A stretch of 64,000 bases of DNA from Leptodontidium sp. MPI-SDFR-AT-0119 (Eukaryota > Ascomycota > Leotiomycetes > Helotiales > Leptodontidiaceae). Where the stretch lies: assembly GCA_020726505.1 (NCBI GenBank), contig JAHLEZ010000046.1, forward strand, positions 207,336 to 271,335, given 5' to 3'. The notes beneath the pieces are model-generated. The model worked only from the letters and a program-made list of their open reading frames with translations, was not told the DNA's origin and ran no database searches. This document shows, one piece after another, positions 1 to 14,300 of this stretch. Made by a program: the position numbers and the translations under genes. The number at the start of each line of letters is the position of its first letter. Position 1 is the stretch's first letter.

Positions 1-2440
1 CTAGGCGCGAGGATAAGGTACTCTTTTGGGCTATGTCTTGTCTTCGCTTCCTGTCGAGCTCTTAAAGCCTTAACTTTTATAGCTTAGTTTTTAATAACTG
101 AGTCGAGCGCGATAGTGTTATACTCTCCTTCTTTTATACTATTTATAACCAGGAAATTAAGGAAGATAGTATTATATCCTTTACCTTTTTAGACTTGTCT
201 GTTAAATAAGATGGCATTTTACCCTCCTTCTATTACTGCTAAGAAGATAGTGTTTTAGTCTTTTTAAAAATACCTTTCGTGATATCCCTTAACTTAATAA
301 ATACGTTATAGTCCCTAGTTAACCGCATAAGGAGCGTTAAGAACTACTTACTCAGGCTAATTCCGGGTTCGACAGTATCACTTAACCTAAGTATTAATAA
401 TCGAGAGTTAGGCGAGAAACTCTATAAACTATTCTATAATAAAGTCTCGTAGTTCTATAATATATTTACTAAGAGCTATAATTAGCTTAATATATCATTA
501 TCTATTAGCGACTTACTATAACGTTACAAAGTCTTATTAATACTCTCTTCTAAGCCCCCTTTAGTCCCTATTACTACTTACTCTTAAAGCGTAAGTAAGT
601 TAACTTAAAGCTCTTTAATCTGTTATAACTATAAAGATATAAAGCGTAAGACGACGCCTGCCTTTATATTACACTCCTCGAGCGCTTTAAAAGTAGAGTC
701 CTCGCGCGCTTTAGAAGTAATCTAATTACTTATAATATTTGGATCTTGTTTTGACATTACGTGAAGTTAATATAATTACTTTAGATTTAGTAATAAAGTT
801 CACATTAATAAGTTATAACCTTGTTTTCTTATTATTTCTTTACGTAGACGTATCTTTTAGCTAATGTATAAGCCTATTATTAAAATTTATCCAATTAGAG
901 AAAGGCGAGCTTGAAGACCCCTGTGAATCGAAAACCCCTCGTAATTAATTAGAACTAATAAAACCGCACACTAATATCTATTACTTTTATAACTTAACAC
1001 GCTATACTCCACGTTTAACTAAATCAAATGGGTTAATAGTTAGGGGCTAGGTTAAGGCTGGGTTAATTATTATTTTATTATATTAATTATAATAATATAA
1101 ATAGGTTAAATAGTGTTTTTATAGTCGGCGCTCAACCTAGTTAACTGTTAACCGGGATTTTTACACTCTATAGAATCTCGACCCGCCGTACCACCTAAAA
1201 TTCCCGGTTAGACGTCCAACCGAGGGAGAATAGGCTGTGACATATAAAAGAACCTAGTCGTAAGACTCATTAATAAAACAGTAAAGTAATATAAAGATAA
1301 ACCATACCTTCGGCCCATCGTGGCTACCTAGACGTGTAAATAAGCACATAAAGGCAGACGGAGATTTAATGATTTAAATCGTTAGTATTTAGTAGCTAAA
1401 TAATGTAATAAAGGCTAAAGTATTATTAGGATTTTAATATACTATTTCTATTAGCCGATTCTACTTGACGACATATTAGGAGCTAAAGAGTAATTCTTCC
1501 GGACAGTAGTTATTCTTACGTACTTAGTTTTATTTTATTATCGTTTTATAAGTACACGCTATTAAAAGTAGTATTTCTATTATAAACTCGAGAACACAAG
1601 AGCCAAAAGGCTAACAAGGAGTAATATAAAACTTGTCGCATAAACATATATTACTCTTTCGGTTAAAACCTTTACTTTATATTACTACTACTAAAAAGCT
1701 AAGTAGCTCCTTTCTCTTTTAGGCTTAAGATAGTATTTCCTTAGAATTAATTAGAGGGATTTAGCTCCCTTTAATACTTAATAAATATTTTAATTATACT
1801 AGTATAATAAGCCGAGTACTTCAAGATCGAAATGTTAAAGTCGCATAGTAGACACAGGCTAATTAGTATTAAGTCTTTTCGCTAGTTTCGTGCACGCACA
1901 CAAATGTGACATATTAATAGTAGCTAATTTCTCTTATCTCAGAATATTACACCTAAAGTAAAGCATGTTATTTAGTGTAATAAACTTTCTAGGCTACTAA
2001 TACTGAATGATAGTGTGGAGTATTTATTGTGTATGTAAAGTAAAGTTTGACTACTGTAGCCATAAATCTAATTTCACATACGTATTTATATATTAAATGC
2101 AACCCTGTAAGTTCCCGTCCAGGCTAAATGCGCTAACATTATGGACAATCTCACATGCAAATCTCACCTCATCTCGATTGAGTTAGCAATAAGCGGGCAA
2201 CTTGTACCCGGTAATAACTTATTATCTCAATATGGCGTGAATTTCTAGAGGCTGCAAAGAACAAGACGCCCCAATTTCAACCTCATATTAAGATAATGAC
2301 TCTCTTAAGGCCTAGTTGGGAAGCAAAAGGACTGAATTGCGTAGGCTGAGGAGAGAGGATCTCTGTGCTGTAGAGATCTCTCACTTAAAAGCTTTGTCAA
2401 GCTAGTCTACAATAGGTTTAGATCAAAAATATTTATTTAA
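1..2440. other. A+T-rich RIP-like relic DNA, no gene seen
   Basis: No reading frame of useful length on either strand. Base composition is strongly A+T, rich in TpA, with many TAA/TAG triplets, the appearance of old repeat DNA after repeat-induced point mutation. Around 1140-1330 there is a less A+T-rich patch containing a TATA-like stretch (near 1242), which could be part of an LTR, but no second copy lies in this window. I could not assign the stretch to a transposon family. Confidence 0.6.
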
Positions 2441-2477
2441 GTCTAATCAAATCACTCCATTTTAGAGAGATCGAGAG

Positions 2478-3990
2478 ATGGAGGAATCTTCCGAGGCAAC
2501 AGCAGAGAATCAAATAGCTCCGTAAGAGAGCGAGGTCCAATGGCCAGCTGATGTGGAACGAGAAGCGCAAAGCGGGCCGACCCGCGATCTAAACACGTCA
2601 ACAAGAACGACAACGAATGAAGCCATCACAATAGAATTCTCTAACTCGCCAAAAACGTTAACAAATAAGACACGCAAGATCCTACCGGCACGAAAGCGAG
2701 CAAGGAAGGACACAGAAACTATAGGAGACATTAGTCAAGTCGGCGCTATTAAGTTTACTGGCCGAAACGGAGGCAAAGGGATATAGCTAAAAGAAGTGGC
2801 CTAATTAATTATAGAACTGAAAACAAGTCAAGAGGAGCTCAAGGTAGAATAGCGAACGTTAATAACACAAAATAAGGAACTTTAAGTAGTTAACCACGAA
2901 CTTAAGGCGAGTAACAAAGAGTTAAAGACACATATAAAGGCGTTAATTAAAGAACTAGTAGAAGTCAAAACCTAACTTGCAAAAACCAGGGCACAGTTAG
3001 TAAATGTGATATTAATCTCAGGCAGCTTTACGAGAATTAGATTAACAGGCGAATCCCTAGCGCTATTATACGTGTTAGTCTTTATAAGATTAGAAGGGTC
3101 GACTAGCGGACCGCCGCCGTAAACCTACGTATCTGTCCTTCCGAAGTTAATTAATATATCGTCTTTAATTAGCTAGCACGCGGCCGGAGCAACGCCTTCT
3201 CACACCCGATCGAGAGGCAGTATTCTCTTAGGTATAACTATTAACACACGAAGGATAAAGGATAAAACGGTTATTACTATTAATAATATATCCGACACGG
3301 AGAAGCGGATTAAGGCATTAATTCACGTAACTAATGCCCTTAAGGATGTCTAAGTCGTGGGAATTTAAGTGTAAGGACAGAATATAAGGGTACTTACCTT
3401 TACTAAGAAAGAGGCCGTATTCTTTTAAGCAAACGACAAGTGGGTTAACCAGGTATTTAAAGGGGCAAGAATAAGAGGCGAGGATTAATATTCGGTCAAA
3501 ATAGATAATATAGTAAAAGCATTAGTAGTTAACGATAATAGTTATACTATTAAAGAAAGTTTCGCGGAGAGATTTTATATAAAGAATAAAGCGACTGCTA
3601 TTATAAAGGCATTTTAGCTTTTTAAAGGGAATAAGCGTACTAGTTTAATAGCAGTATTTTTAATAAGCGAGGAAGAGGCACAACAGATAATTAACAACTA
3701 GCTAGTTAAGGTTAGAGGTTAGATCGCATTTACGAGTAAATTTTAATAGGTGGCTAGACTTATAAGATACTATAATTGTAACTAATACGGCTACTATTAA
3801 TTAAGATACGTGTATAATACGACTTGTAGTAAATACTCGCGTGATTATCGCACCGACTTATACACGTCTAAGGAAAAGAAATGCCCGGCCTATGGAAAGG
3901 CTCACGTAATTACAGACCTAAGGTACTTAGTATATTAGAGAGAGAAAGCGAACTTAATTCGAGCAAACAGACGCGCGGAGCCACACACCC
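2478..3990 (+). pseudogene. LINE ORF1 (gag-like, zinc knuckle), broken
   Basis: Begins at an ATG followed by an acidic N-terminus, with an early TAA after 15 codons. The best-preserved piece is 2553-2786, polar and basic. A cysteine/histidine cluster of zinc-knuckle type (CN..YG.Y form, the histidine apparently lost) lies near 3775-3910. Most stops are TAA or TAG where glutamine would be expected, consistent with C-to-T damage rather than frameshifts. The role inferred from the family is binding of the element RNA. Confidence 0.6.
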
Positions 3991-3999
3991 TAACACTAG

Positions 4000-6900
4000 T
4001 ACCGTATGTCTAAGTTAATTAGAATATTGTAAGTAAACGTGGGCAAGAGAAGAGAAGTATAACTAAGTATCCTTAATAATAACTTGACGTAAGATTTTAA
4101 GCTAATAATAATTACAGAACTTAATATTATAGACATAGATAGCGAGCTAATAGTGCACTAACACGCTTACTAAACTATTGTTAGACCGTCATTAACTTAG
4201 GACGACTTAGTTATTTACTTATTTAGATCTCTTATTTACGTTAATAAGAAAACAGAATTTAAACAGGTCCCTATCTTATCCCTAGATATTATAGTAGTGC
4301 TCCTACGAACTGCTACGTAAAGGATCTTAGTAGTCTTAATATATATTCTTAGAGACGTATCGGCGTCATATAAACAGAATTCTAGTAAACAGAATTCTAG
4401 TGATTTAACCTATAGATTACGCTTGATTATATTAGCGTGGAAAGAGGTAAAAGAAAAGTGGGGTGTAGACGTATAGTTATTTATAAGAGGAGATTTTAAT
4501 AGACACGACTAACTATGGGGAGGTGACTCGGTCGCCTTGTCTTGTCGTTAGGGGGAAGGCACCCTGATTTTAGAGTAAATAAGCGACCTCGGTATGAATA
4601 CAGTAGCATATTACTAAGGGGGACCAAGACATTTAAAGCCGGCCTAGATAAGACGACGATCGATCTGGCGCTAACATTAAACGGACTATTCTATAAGCTA
4701 CTTAAATGCCAGATTTATGATATTAAGTATGGTTTAGACTACTGGGCTATTACGTCGACATTTAATAATTATAAAAGAGGAAATACAGAGCCGCCGAAGC
4801 TTAACTTCTAGAAAACAAACTAAGAGGCGGTCTGTAAGGATTTAGAGGAGTATGCGAATTATACTTTAACTATTGATACTATCGAAGATCTAGAGCACTA
4901 GACTAATACAATTATTTGCTATATATACGAAGTAGCTACTAGACATACTCCTGAGACCCGGCCGTCTCTATATATAAAGGCGTAATAGGATAAAGAGTTG
5001 TTTATACTATAATACGAGTATATTACTCTCCGTAATAAATATATAAACTTCAATTAAAGTGGGGACTACTAGCCTTATATAAAAGCCTAAGTCAAAACAG
5101 CGAGACGTAGATTTTACACCGCTATTCGAGACAAAAAGAGACACTATTAATAGACTTTTTTAGAAGATCTTAATAACATCTGGAAGGCGGCGAGGTATCT
5201 TAAGCTTACGGAATCGGTATTTAGTGTTATCTCGCTACTTGTTAATAATAAAGGCGAGGTAGAGGAGGATACGGAAAAGGCAGCGGTGTTATTAAATACC
5301 TTCTTCCTTTTAACGCCCCAAATTAGACTAAACACGACCTTAAGGCAGGCGGTAACTACGCTTATCGAGGAAAACTCAGACCTTATAGTTAAGGAGGTCG
5401 GGTATGTAGTTTAACGCGTTAAGCTATAGAAGGCACCTAGAGTAGACAGACTGCCTAATGTAGTGTGGAAGGAGGTCTAGCTAGTACTTTAGAGGTGAAT
5501 CGTTGTTATATTTAATGTATTAGTTAAGCTAGGAGTGACATTAATATTATTTAGAATTACACGTATATTGCCCTTATAAAAACCTAATAAGCCCGATTAT
5601 ACTGTACTAAAGGCATATCGACCGATCTCGTTATTATGTACTCTTAGAAAGATCTTAGAGCTAGTCATTACTAGGCGGCTATTATATTAGGCAGAAACTC
5701 GAGGTCTCCTCCCCGTTAATTAGTTTGGGGCTAGGCCGGTGTATTTGTATAAGTAAGCGCTCGTAGTACTCGTGGAAAAGATTAAAGAAGCTTAGAACAA
5801 GGGGAAAATACTTTCCCTTATTAGTTTTGACGTTAAGGGAGCTTATAATAAGGTACTATGCGAAGTCATAGTAGATAGGTTAACGAGGAAAGGAATCTTA
5901 GCGAACGTAGTATAATAGGTGAAATCTTTTTACTTAAAGAGGAGAGCTACTATAGTAGTAAATGGAGTTAAAACGGAAGCAGCAGATATCACCTTTTTAG
6001 GTCTCCCGCAGGGGTCTCCGCTCTCCTTTATACTGTACATTTTCTTTAATACTAACTTAGTTAAAGAAACGGTAAATAACTAAAAAGGAGCGATAGGGTT
6101 TATGGACAATTACATTAAGTAAGTAGTTAGCGAGAGCGTCGAAGACAATATGGAGATCTTTCAAAATAAGGTAATCCCGAGAGCCCTCGAATGGGCGAGG
6201 GGTAGTAGAGTAATGTTCGAGGGAGATAAGACGACGCTGATGTATTTTACACTAACCCGGAGCTTTAAGAAGATCGTACGACTAGTGCTGGCCCTACGAA
6301 TTAGAGACGCGGCGGTAACCCCATTAGAATTAGCGAAGCTATTAGGAGTTGTCTTTAATAGTGCGCTCACCTTTAAAGAATATGTGGCTAGAGTAGCTAA
6401 ACGGGGTTAACAAAGCGCCCGGGCGCTGTCACGACTACAGGGCATTAGACTAGCTACGGCACGACTGTTATACACTACTATAGTTACTTCTAAGACTAAT
6501 TATATAATAGTAGTATAATTCTCGCCTTACTTAGGTAAAGCTATACTAGCGTAAATGCAGCGCCTGTTTACACTAATCTAGCGGCTCGGTACTAGGGCGA
6601 TCACGAATTGCTTCTGTATAGTTTTAGAGGAGGTGGCAAGCTTAGAGGCGTACGTCCCTTTAACGGCGCTTCGACTAAGAGGAAAAGTTACTCGATTCTA
6701 AATAAAGGCGCATATACTCCCGAGAGTTAACTTAATGTGGAAGTTTCTACACAAAGCCGTGCGGGCTAAGCCCGGTAGCCTATACAAGTCCCTAACTATA
6801 TATATAGCTTTAGTTATACTAATGCCTATAGGAGACATAGAGACGATTGACGCCTTTATAGTTCCCTTATAGGAACTATTACTAGAACGGATAGTCGACA

Positions 6901-7900
6901 TCACGCGGGACAAAGAGGAAGCCGTGAAGAGATACCTTAATTTATTAAAGACAAAAGTATAGATATTTACTGACAAATTAATAAAAAAAGGCAAGGTCAG
7001 TTATAGCGTGGTAGTATAAGTAAATAATGTTATAAAAACCCACGTATAGCGCACAATCGGTACAGATAATGGAGTGGATGTGTATATAGTAGAGCTGGGG
7101 GCTATTATAGAGGTAATAGACTGGGCGAATGTGATACTCAACGATGTCGCGGAGTCGCGAAGGGTTACTATTTACTCAGACAACATGTCAGCTCTCCAAG
7201 CCATCGCCAAGCCAAGACACCAGAGCGGCCAAGCATTTATTTAACACATTACTAAAACTATATAGAATTAGGAAGGAAGTGGGAAGTATATCCAACTAGC
7301 GTAGATCCCAAGCCACGCGGGGGTTCTAGGTAACAAGGCGACTAATAAGCTGGCAGCCACAACTATAAGTCCCGAGAGCCGGGTTGCGACTTTACTATAG
7401 TTCTAGGGCAAGTTCAGGTCGGTTGTAGTAAGGAGGGTTAACCGGGCTTAATAGATCGCGAGACTAATTAGTGAATGGACTATAAGCAGACACCTTAAAA
7501 TGGTCGACGTAGCGTTGCCGGGAAAGCATGTCAGGCTCTTTTATGACACACTCTTAAGAGCGGAATCTCAAGTACTATCACAATTGCGGACTAGACACTA
7601 GCGAGGATTAGAGTAACGGAGACTGATTAATGTGAATGCGGTCAGGGGAGGGAAGACACCCGACATTTCCTTTTTTATTATTAACGATATTAACACTTGC
7701 GGGGAGATATAATCACGGAAGGGAAGGGACGTTATAGTGATCTGTTATATATAGTAGGAGGGAGATTTTCTCTCTTAAATCCTGATGGGTCGAGCCTTAA
7801 TAGGTTGATTAAAAAGTGGAAACTAGACTTAATAGTAGTTAGAACGGTAATTAAATTTGCGTTGAAGATAGAGAGGCTAGGCCCGCATTTTTAGCTAGTA
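4000..7900 (+). pseudogene. LINE ORF2: endonuclease, reverse transcriptase, RNase H, broken
   Basis: Endonuclease: the GDFNRHD.LWGGD motif is readable at about 4491-4531. Reverse transcriptase: SFDVKGAYN at about 5824-5850 and GLPQGSPLS at about 6001-6027. The catalytic FxDD-type box near 6100 now reads GFMDNY, so one aspartate has become asparagine (G-to-A). RNase H: YSDNMSALQAI at about 7172-7207, and IPSHAGV followed by NKATNKLA at about 7306-7354. Dozens of in-frame TAG/TAA codons interrupt the frame. The enzyme set is diagnostic of a LINE with an RNase H domain; it cannot be active. Confidence 0.8.
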
Positions 7901-8081
7901 TTACTTACACAAAACTCCTAAAGGTTTAGGACATAAGGATCGAACAGAGTAGAGGACGTCTGACACGAGTTAAGGGCTGTTAAATGAATCTTAGATCCCG
8001 TGATAGAAGATTATGTAATTAGTTCAGTTTAGCTAGGAGTGGGGCTACATAGGGCCAGCGGCCCTGAACAGCCAACCGGAA

Positions 8082-8114
8082 ATCATTATCATCATCATCA
8101 TCATCATCATCATC
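8082..8114 (+). repeat. (ATC)n simple repeat, LINE tail
   Basis: About eleven ATC/ATT triplets lie directly after the last damaged LINE sequence and before undamaged sequence. The position fits the 3' tail of a Tad1-like element, and it marks the border between RIP-like DNA and the toxin gene region. Confidence 0.75.
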
Positions 8115-8388
8115 GGCTCATTGAGGCTGATTGAGTAAAGGGTGGTAATTCTGAGGTCACCGAGCAGTTTGGCGCTGTACGACGGTTATGAAACAAATAG
8201 TGACGATGGGGGGGGGAGGGGAACGTTTGACGCCATATATATACATGTCCACATATCTTCGGCGCTGCCTTTCAATTCCTTCCCACTTTCATCTGAATCC
8301 AGGTCCAAATATCTTCAAGAAAAGATCCGATTTAGACATTCCGACAATTGGCTCATCATTACGTTGTTCAAGGCAACCGCCTCGACTC

Positions 8389-11300
8389 TCACACATTGAC
8401 ATACCTTACCAACATCCAGCACTTCTTCGACTTGATCTCGCCAATGCCGAACTGCAGCTGCCAGCTTCTGAGTGGCAGCTTCAGCGGAGAGTCAGTTCCA
8501 GCTTGGTAAGATTGGAGACCTCCAATCACACCCCCAAGAGTCAGTTCTTTGCCCTCCTTGCCAGGCGTGCTCACCAGAGTCATTTTTGCGGGCAGCGGAT
8601 TCTCGGTCTCAACAAGCAGCCACACGGTTGCGGCGACAATCTTGTCTGGTTGCCATGATCGTGTGAAGATAGGCAGCCGTTGGTCTAAATCCGGCATATC
8701 AATCACCATCCTCGCCGGATCAACTGGTGGGCCTGTCGAGCCTACTGGGAGAGGCTTGGTGGCAGCCACCAGTCGCGACCATCCAAGGGCGAACTCGTTC
8801 TTCACATCGAAGACGGCAATCAGACCACCGCTTGCTCCACTGTACGCCGACTTTTTCAAGAATGAAGTAACTTCATCTGTGGCTTTGGTTTTCAATTGAA
8901 CACCACCCTCGAGAGACGTATATTTCAGCTGAATGATGACATCCGAGATGCTCGCGTAGTCGAACTGTCGGAATGTTGGAAGTTCGAAAATCCAATCGCT
9001 GATTGCGCCAGCACCTTCGAATGGGAGGTAGCGACTACACTCGTCACGGAAATCGAGCTCGAGAACTCCATTGTCGTTCTGACCACCCGACACGGCGATG
9101 GACTTAATGGGAACAGATACTATAGCGAAGTGGGGATCGGTTGCGCTGCTTGAATCGATTGTCTCGACATATTGAGGAGTGGTGGATGGAGATATACGGT
9201 ACTTGCTGTTCGTGAGGGTGAGAGTAGCGTTGATGCCCGTGTAGGGACCAACGATGCAGGGCATGGTGATGCTGACACCCTTCAGACGGCGGAGATAATG
9301 GCCTGGGAAGTCCATATCAAAAAGAATCTCTGGGATCGAGAACTTCGCTGACCCTCCTTCCCGGAGACTGATCAGGGCCAGTGGATCGAGGCGACGGAGC
9401 GAGATTGGCTTGCTGACCTCATAGTCGTAGCCGCGCTCGTCTTGGTAGGCAGACTCTAGGTTCTTGAGCGCCAGGTACAGACCCTCTCCGGAAAGCAGGC
9501 CATTCCGAGATACATCCCAGTAGCCCTGCTGGATGTAGGAAGTTGACGTCTTTTGTGGACGCTCGAATTTGAAAGCCTTCTCAGCTTTCTGCGCAAGTGC
9601 AAAGGCCTGCGAGTAGGAATTATAGAAGAGAGTCTTGGTTTGTCCTTCCATCCAGGAGTAAAGCTCGGCATTGGAGTACTTGTTACGTACGAAGTCTACC
9701 CTCTCTTGAGATTGATCAATGGTAGACTGTTGAAGCTCGATTTCCTTGTTCGCCATGTCAATGCGGATTTTGGCGGCTGTAATTTGCTTGTCGATTTGCG
9801 AGATTTCATAGCCAGCATTGTTTGCCTGCATGATGCGATCTTGGAGAGCTCGCTGATACTGACCTTTCTTGGTCAATGAATTCGTCTGATATTGCATGTT
9901 TTCCACCCCGATGCCAATGCCTTTGGCGTATGAGCTAGCCAAGGCCCCAAAGTTTTGACCATTGATGACTGCGCTGGTACCGATGCCAATGGGAGAACCA
10001 TTCATCATCAGAGTTGGAATGGCATAGAGTAATCCCGCTGCGGTCTCTAAACTTCCGACGAGGATGTTCACGTCCGCAATGGAGCCTGCGAGTTGCATTT
10101 CTTGAGACTCCATTGGGCTAAGCGCAAACCCACCACTAGACACAGGAGTTTCTATCTTGGCATCCAGCTCTAGAAATTCGCGGTCAAGATCAGGAACACC
10201 CGACAGATTCCCACCAACTAGATTGATGAAATACGTGAGACGAGATACGGGAGCTCGTCGTTGGTACTGAAGTTGTGCAAGTGAATGCTTCGCGTCCTCC
10301 ACTGCAAGTTTCTTCAAGTCCATAACCGCAGTCTGCGAGGCAAGTTCGTGGGAAGCCAAGAGCGCTGAGTATGTTTCCGCGTCCTTTTTCTCACTGACTG
10401 ATAGCAGGGCGTTACCAAGACTTTTGGTTTCACTAGCAAGCTCCAATGCCTTATTGAGAAGGTAAAAAAACCTACAAGTCGGCATTGGTCCATTAAGTGA
10501 GGAGAGAACGCTGCTGATGGAGAGCCCCTGGCCGGTAGCTTGAACCAAAAGCGCTGGGTCGATGGGGGGCTCGAATAACGGAAGCTGTCTGAAGACCCCG
10601 TTGATATCTTGAGAATGTCGAATCTTGAACAGACGGTCGTCAATCGTGTCTGCCAGAGCGCGCAGATCGGGATTGTCCGGAATCGCAAAGTAAAGACTTC
10701 CGGCACCTCCAAATATGTTTGCCAACTGGACGTCTTTTTCTGTCGCTTGAATCCTGTTGATTGGCAGGGGCGTCTGATTGCTGAAGGGGAATGCCTCTTC
10801 GAGTTGTACCATGGCGTTCCCAAAGGCATCAAACTGCGTAGCAAGCTGGTTGTAGGTCGCTGCCTTAATGTTCTCGTCGCGGCGCGGCACAATCTTGCCC
10901 CGTGGACCGTAGATATGCGAAGCTAAAACATAAAGTTGAATTGCGAGAGGAATAGTCTCAAGGGTGTTCTGCCGGAAAAGGGAGTCGCCGTAGTCAATGA
11001 GAATCTTGATGTAAGTCATAACGATCCATTTCATGTACGCCTGAGGACGATTCCGCGCAACCACGTGAGGGTTGAATGGGCTCTTGCGCCAAGCGGTGAT
11101 TGCAGGACTGTCTTAATCAGCACGAGAAATTGAGTCTGAGAGTTTGATTGCCGCAACTTACTCGGGATTTCCTGGCTGAAGCTTGGCAAAGATAGATTCA
11201 ACAGTCGCTCGTTGGATTGACTTGAAAGGCGGGAAGACCCAGAATCGACCAATATCTTTCGAACCGTTTGCTAGGTTGAGATCGTTGGCGTTGAGCGGGT

Positions 11301-14300
11301 TGAAGACGTAATGGCAGACGTTCAAAGCTTGCTCATATTGCTGTGCTTTGTGGAGGCGATCGATAAGTGTCATTGGAGCGTGCAGGCCAAGTTCCCAGTT
11401 GTAAAGGGAGTAGATCGACCCGAGTTCGTTGAACGTACCATTAGAACCGCCGAAGGCGTCCTGAAAATCTTTCGTCGAATTGGTCTGCAAATGTCAGGAT
11501 GCTTCATGCTTCATACCGCGAAGGAAGGAAAAAAGACTTACCTCTATGCCACCCAAGGCGCTGAAAACCTTTGCAACATCGCCACTACCCGCCGAAGAAA
11601 CAATGAGCTGGTGAATGTATTTATGATAGAATGGTTGTGAGACAACTCGATCGGTTTGAAGGGTTATTGACGGCCCGGCTGGGTCCACGACAGCGAGGGC
11701 GAGATCCGCCTCATGAGAATCCGCGTCCTCGATAAATGGTGGATTCGAGACCGCAGGGAGGTTGACGGACAAGTTACCACTGACAGCAGGCTGCTCAATA
11801 GCCTGGAAACTGCGCAGTGTGGTCGGTTGCTTGGATGTTGGTATCGAGATCATCGCACCGAAACGGGATGGCGTAGTCGGAAATCCTTTGTTAGAAGAAG
11901 CAGAGGAGTCAAGAACGAGCTTATCTGGGCCCATGAACGACAGTTGGGTCCCGTTGAAGGTCCACCCTGCATCCATGAAAAGACTACCGTTGCTCCTGAA
12001 TTTCGACACGTATATTCTCACGGCGGATGCAGGAGTAGTGGGTTCGCTACCAGCCTCCTGGGCCAGGGAAGGAACAAATCTGTAGCTTTCGATGGTCGCT
12101 GGGCCCAGATCCAGATCCGTCTTAAGACGAAACACTGTCAGGGATGCGTGCTGTGCTTTGATATTTGCAGCAGTGAGCGCCTTCTGGGCGTCATCTACAT
12201 CCTTCTGCGAACCCTCGACAGTGGCGGAATCTGCGCCAAGAGCAGCTGAAAGTTTGGTCTGCGCAGTAGTGAAATCAACCAATCTCGCCGCAGCCTCTTG
12301 TCCAGCTTTGTTCGAAAGATCTGAGTATTTCGCCACATCGTCTTGGTTGACTGGAATGTCGATGTACGAAGAAGGACACGTTTGTCTTGCGGTCCATTTA
12401 CCATTTCTATACTCAGTCCAGCTCATTTGAATCTCCCACGCATTCCTCGGAGTTACATCTCCAATGCTTGCATTTCTCACATCATCAAGTGTCGCCTTTA
12501 AGTGTGGCTTGTTCGTGTCCGCAGGAATGACGTGGTTAAGTATCTGAGCAACGAAGATAATCACTCTCCCATTGTAAACAATGGGAGACACATAATTGCC
12601 AATCATGCCAGTCTCAGGGATGGTGTAGTGCGGGATATCAACCGCCATTGTCTTCCAACCCTTCCAATACCCGCCGTCCGCTGGCAAGAATGAGTTGTAG
12701 AAATAACCGAGAGGCGAAGTTCTTGTTCTTGCAACAATATGCACTCGGTTTCCGTCCTGGAAATCCACATATAGTCCTATGGCCTCTAGGTTAGATACTG
12801 TATCAACTTGATAAAGGAAGGAGCGGATAGCTTCGTAGACGACGTTGTTATTGAGGTCCTTCTGCAGGAGTGCAGATTCCAGTTGCTTGAAGAATTCGCT
12901 CTTATCGTCTCTCAGTGTCGGTTCAATCCAGTTCTCAGGATACAAATAGATCTTTCGATTGGCTTCCCAAACGCGATATTTCTGCATCCATTCCCAACGC
13001 GGCCTGTTCAAGGCGCTGACTTTCACACCTTTGTCTTCCTCTAGACCCAACATACACCGTTGAATGTAGAGTTGAACCGTTGAGATTGCCTGCTTAATTC
13101 GTGATGTTTGGACGAGAGGGGTCATGTTGACATCGATGAGGAAGTATTCGAATAGGCTGTCAGCATCCGTAATATTGGCTTCCTCGACCAGATCTTGCTG
13201 AACAAGCAAGTAGCTGATCAGTCCGCTCTTCTGATTTTCGCGCAGTTTATCATTCATAGGACGGACTGCATCTGCCCAGCTGGTTAATGAGAAGCGAGAC
13301 CTTGCAACGCGCTGAATGTCTTGTGCAACGGCAGAGTATCTGAAATAATCCCTGGTACCAGTCCCGAGGGGGCTTGCCCATGCAAACAGACGAGGAACAT
13401 CAACCTTCAGCTGGTTCGCGAGTGCTACAAGCTTCTGAAGGCGATACAGTATTTGCTCATCTCTGAAGCTGCTGGCCTTGCCGGTTGAAAAATTGATGCC
13501 GGTAAGCATGGGTATGAGCATATAAATTGGCCAGGATGTTACGTCTGAGATTTGCTGCGCGAGTTGTGTTCGGTCGTCGCCATCCGCGCCGGCATTGGTT
13601 GTCGACCAAGCAAACAGATCCAGCAGTCCCTTGGGTTGGTTGGCTGGAAGACTGTTTCTTAGAGTTGTGAAGCTGTAAATCCTTTCCCAATGAGCGATGT
13701 CGGCCAGATTGTTGAACGTCAACCCGTCGAACGGCTCATTGCGGCCACTGTGGCCATTCATATATCTGATCTCATCCGAACTCAACTTGAAGCGATTGAG
13801 GAGCAGGGCTAGCTTCTTGAGCTTTTCGAAGAGAGAGAACATCTGACCAGTTGCGAAATCAGGAAGAAAATTCGAGTCAGGAATGTTTGAACGAGGAGAC
13901 TTGCCCGGCTTCCACCAAAGATCTCCGGGTAATATCCCTTTCAACTGGACAGTGTGGACTTTTGTGCTGTCGAGAGGAATGTTGCCAGTAGACCATATTG
14001 GCTCCGGGTCCAGTTGCTGAGGCCGAATACCAAAGCTGACATATTCGTTGTCCAGCAAAAATGACCGCCGCCCGGGATCCGTTGACGTAACTACCGAAAA
14101 GGTAAATGTATCTCCCGCAGTCAAGCTCATGGACCCTTTCCATGCATAGAAAACCTCTTTAGGAACACTAGTTATGACAGAAGCAGAACCAGACCACTGA
14201 AGACTTTCTTTGAAAGCCCGGGCAACGCCACTTGTATAGACTTTTGTTGAGTCCAAGGTAATTGGTTCCGTCTGCCACATCTTCACAGTGCCGACTGGTT

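Larger units (their letters stand above)
2441..8114 (+). mobile_element. RIP-damaged Tad1-like LINE (non-LTR retrotransposon)
   Basis: Two consecutive damaged coding regions on the plus strand: a gag-like ORF1 with a zinc knuckle, then an ORF2 with an apurinic-type endonuclease, reverse transcriptase and RNase H. This order is that of fungal Tad1-clade LINEs. There are no LTRs, and the element ends in an (ATC)n run as LINEs often do. The 5' edge is uncertain; the first plausible start codon is at 2478. The right edge lies only about 275 bp beyond the stop codon of the TcA-like gene, so the element sits against that gene's 3' flank. Confidence 0.8.

Noticed and set aside
8082..8114. CRISPR-like or regulatory reading of the ATC repeat
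   Set aside because: A plain trinucleotide run at a LINE 3' end with no spacers.
8188..8899. Plus-strand frames under the 3' end of the TcA-like gene
   Set aside because: Antisense to a strongly supported coding region and without family resemblance.
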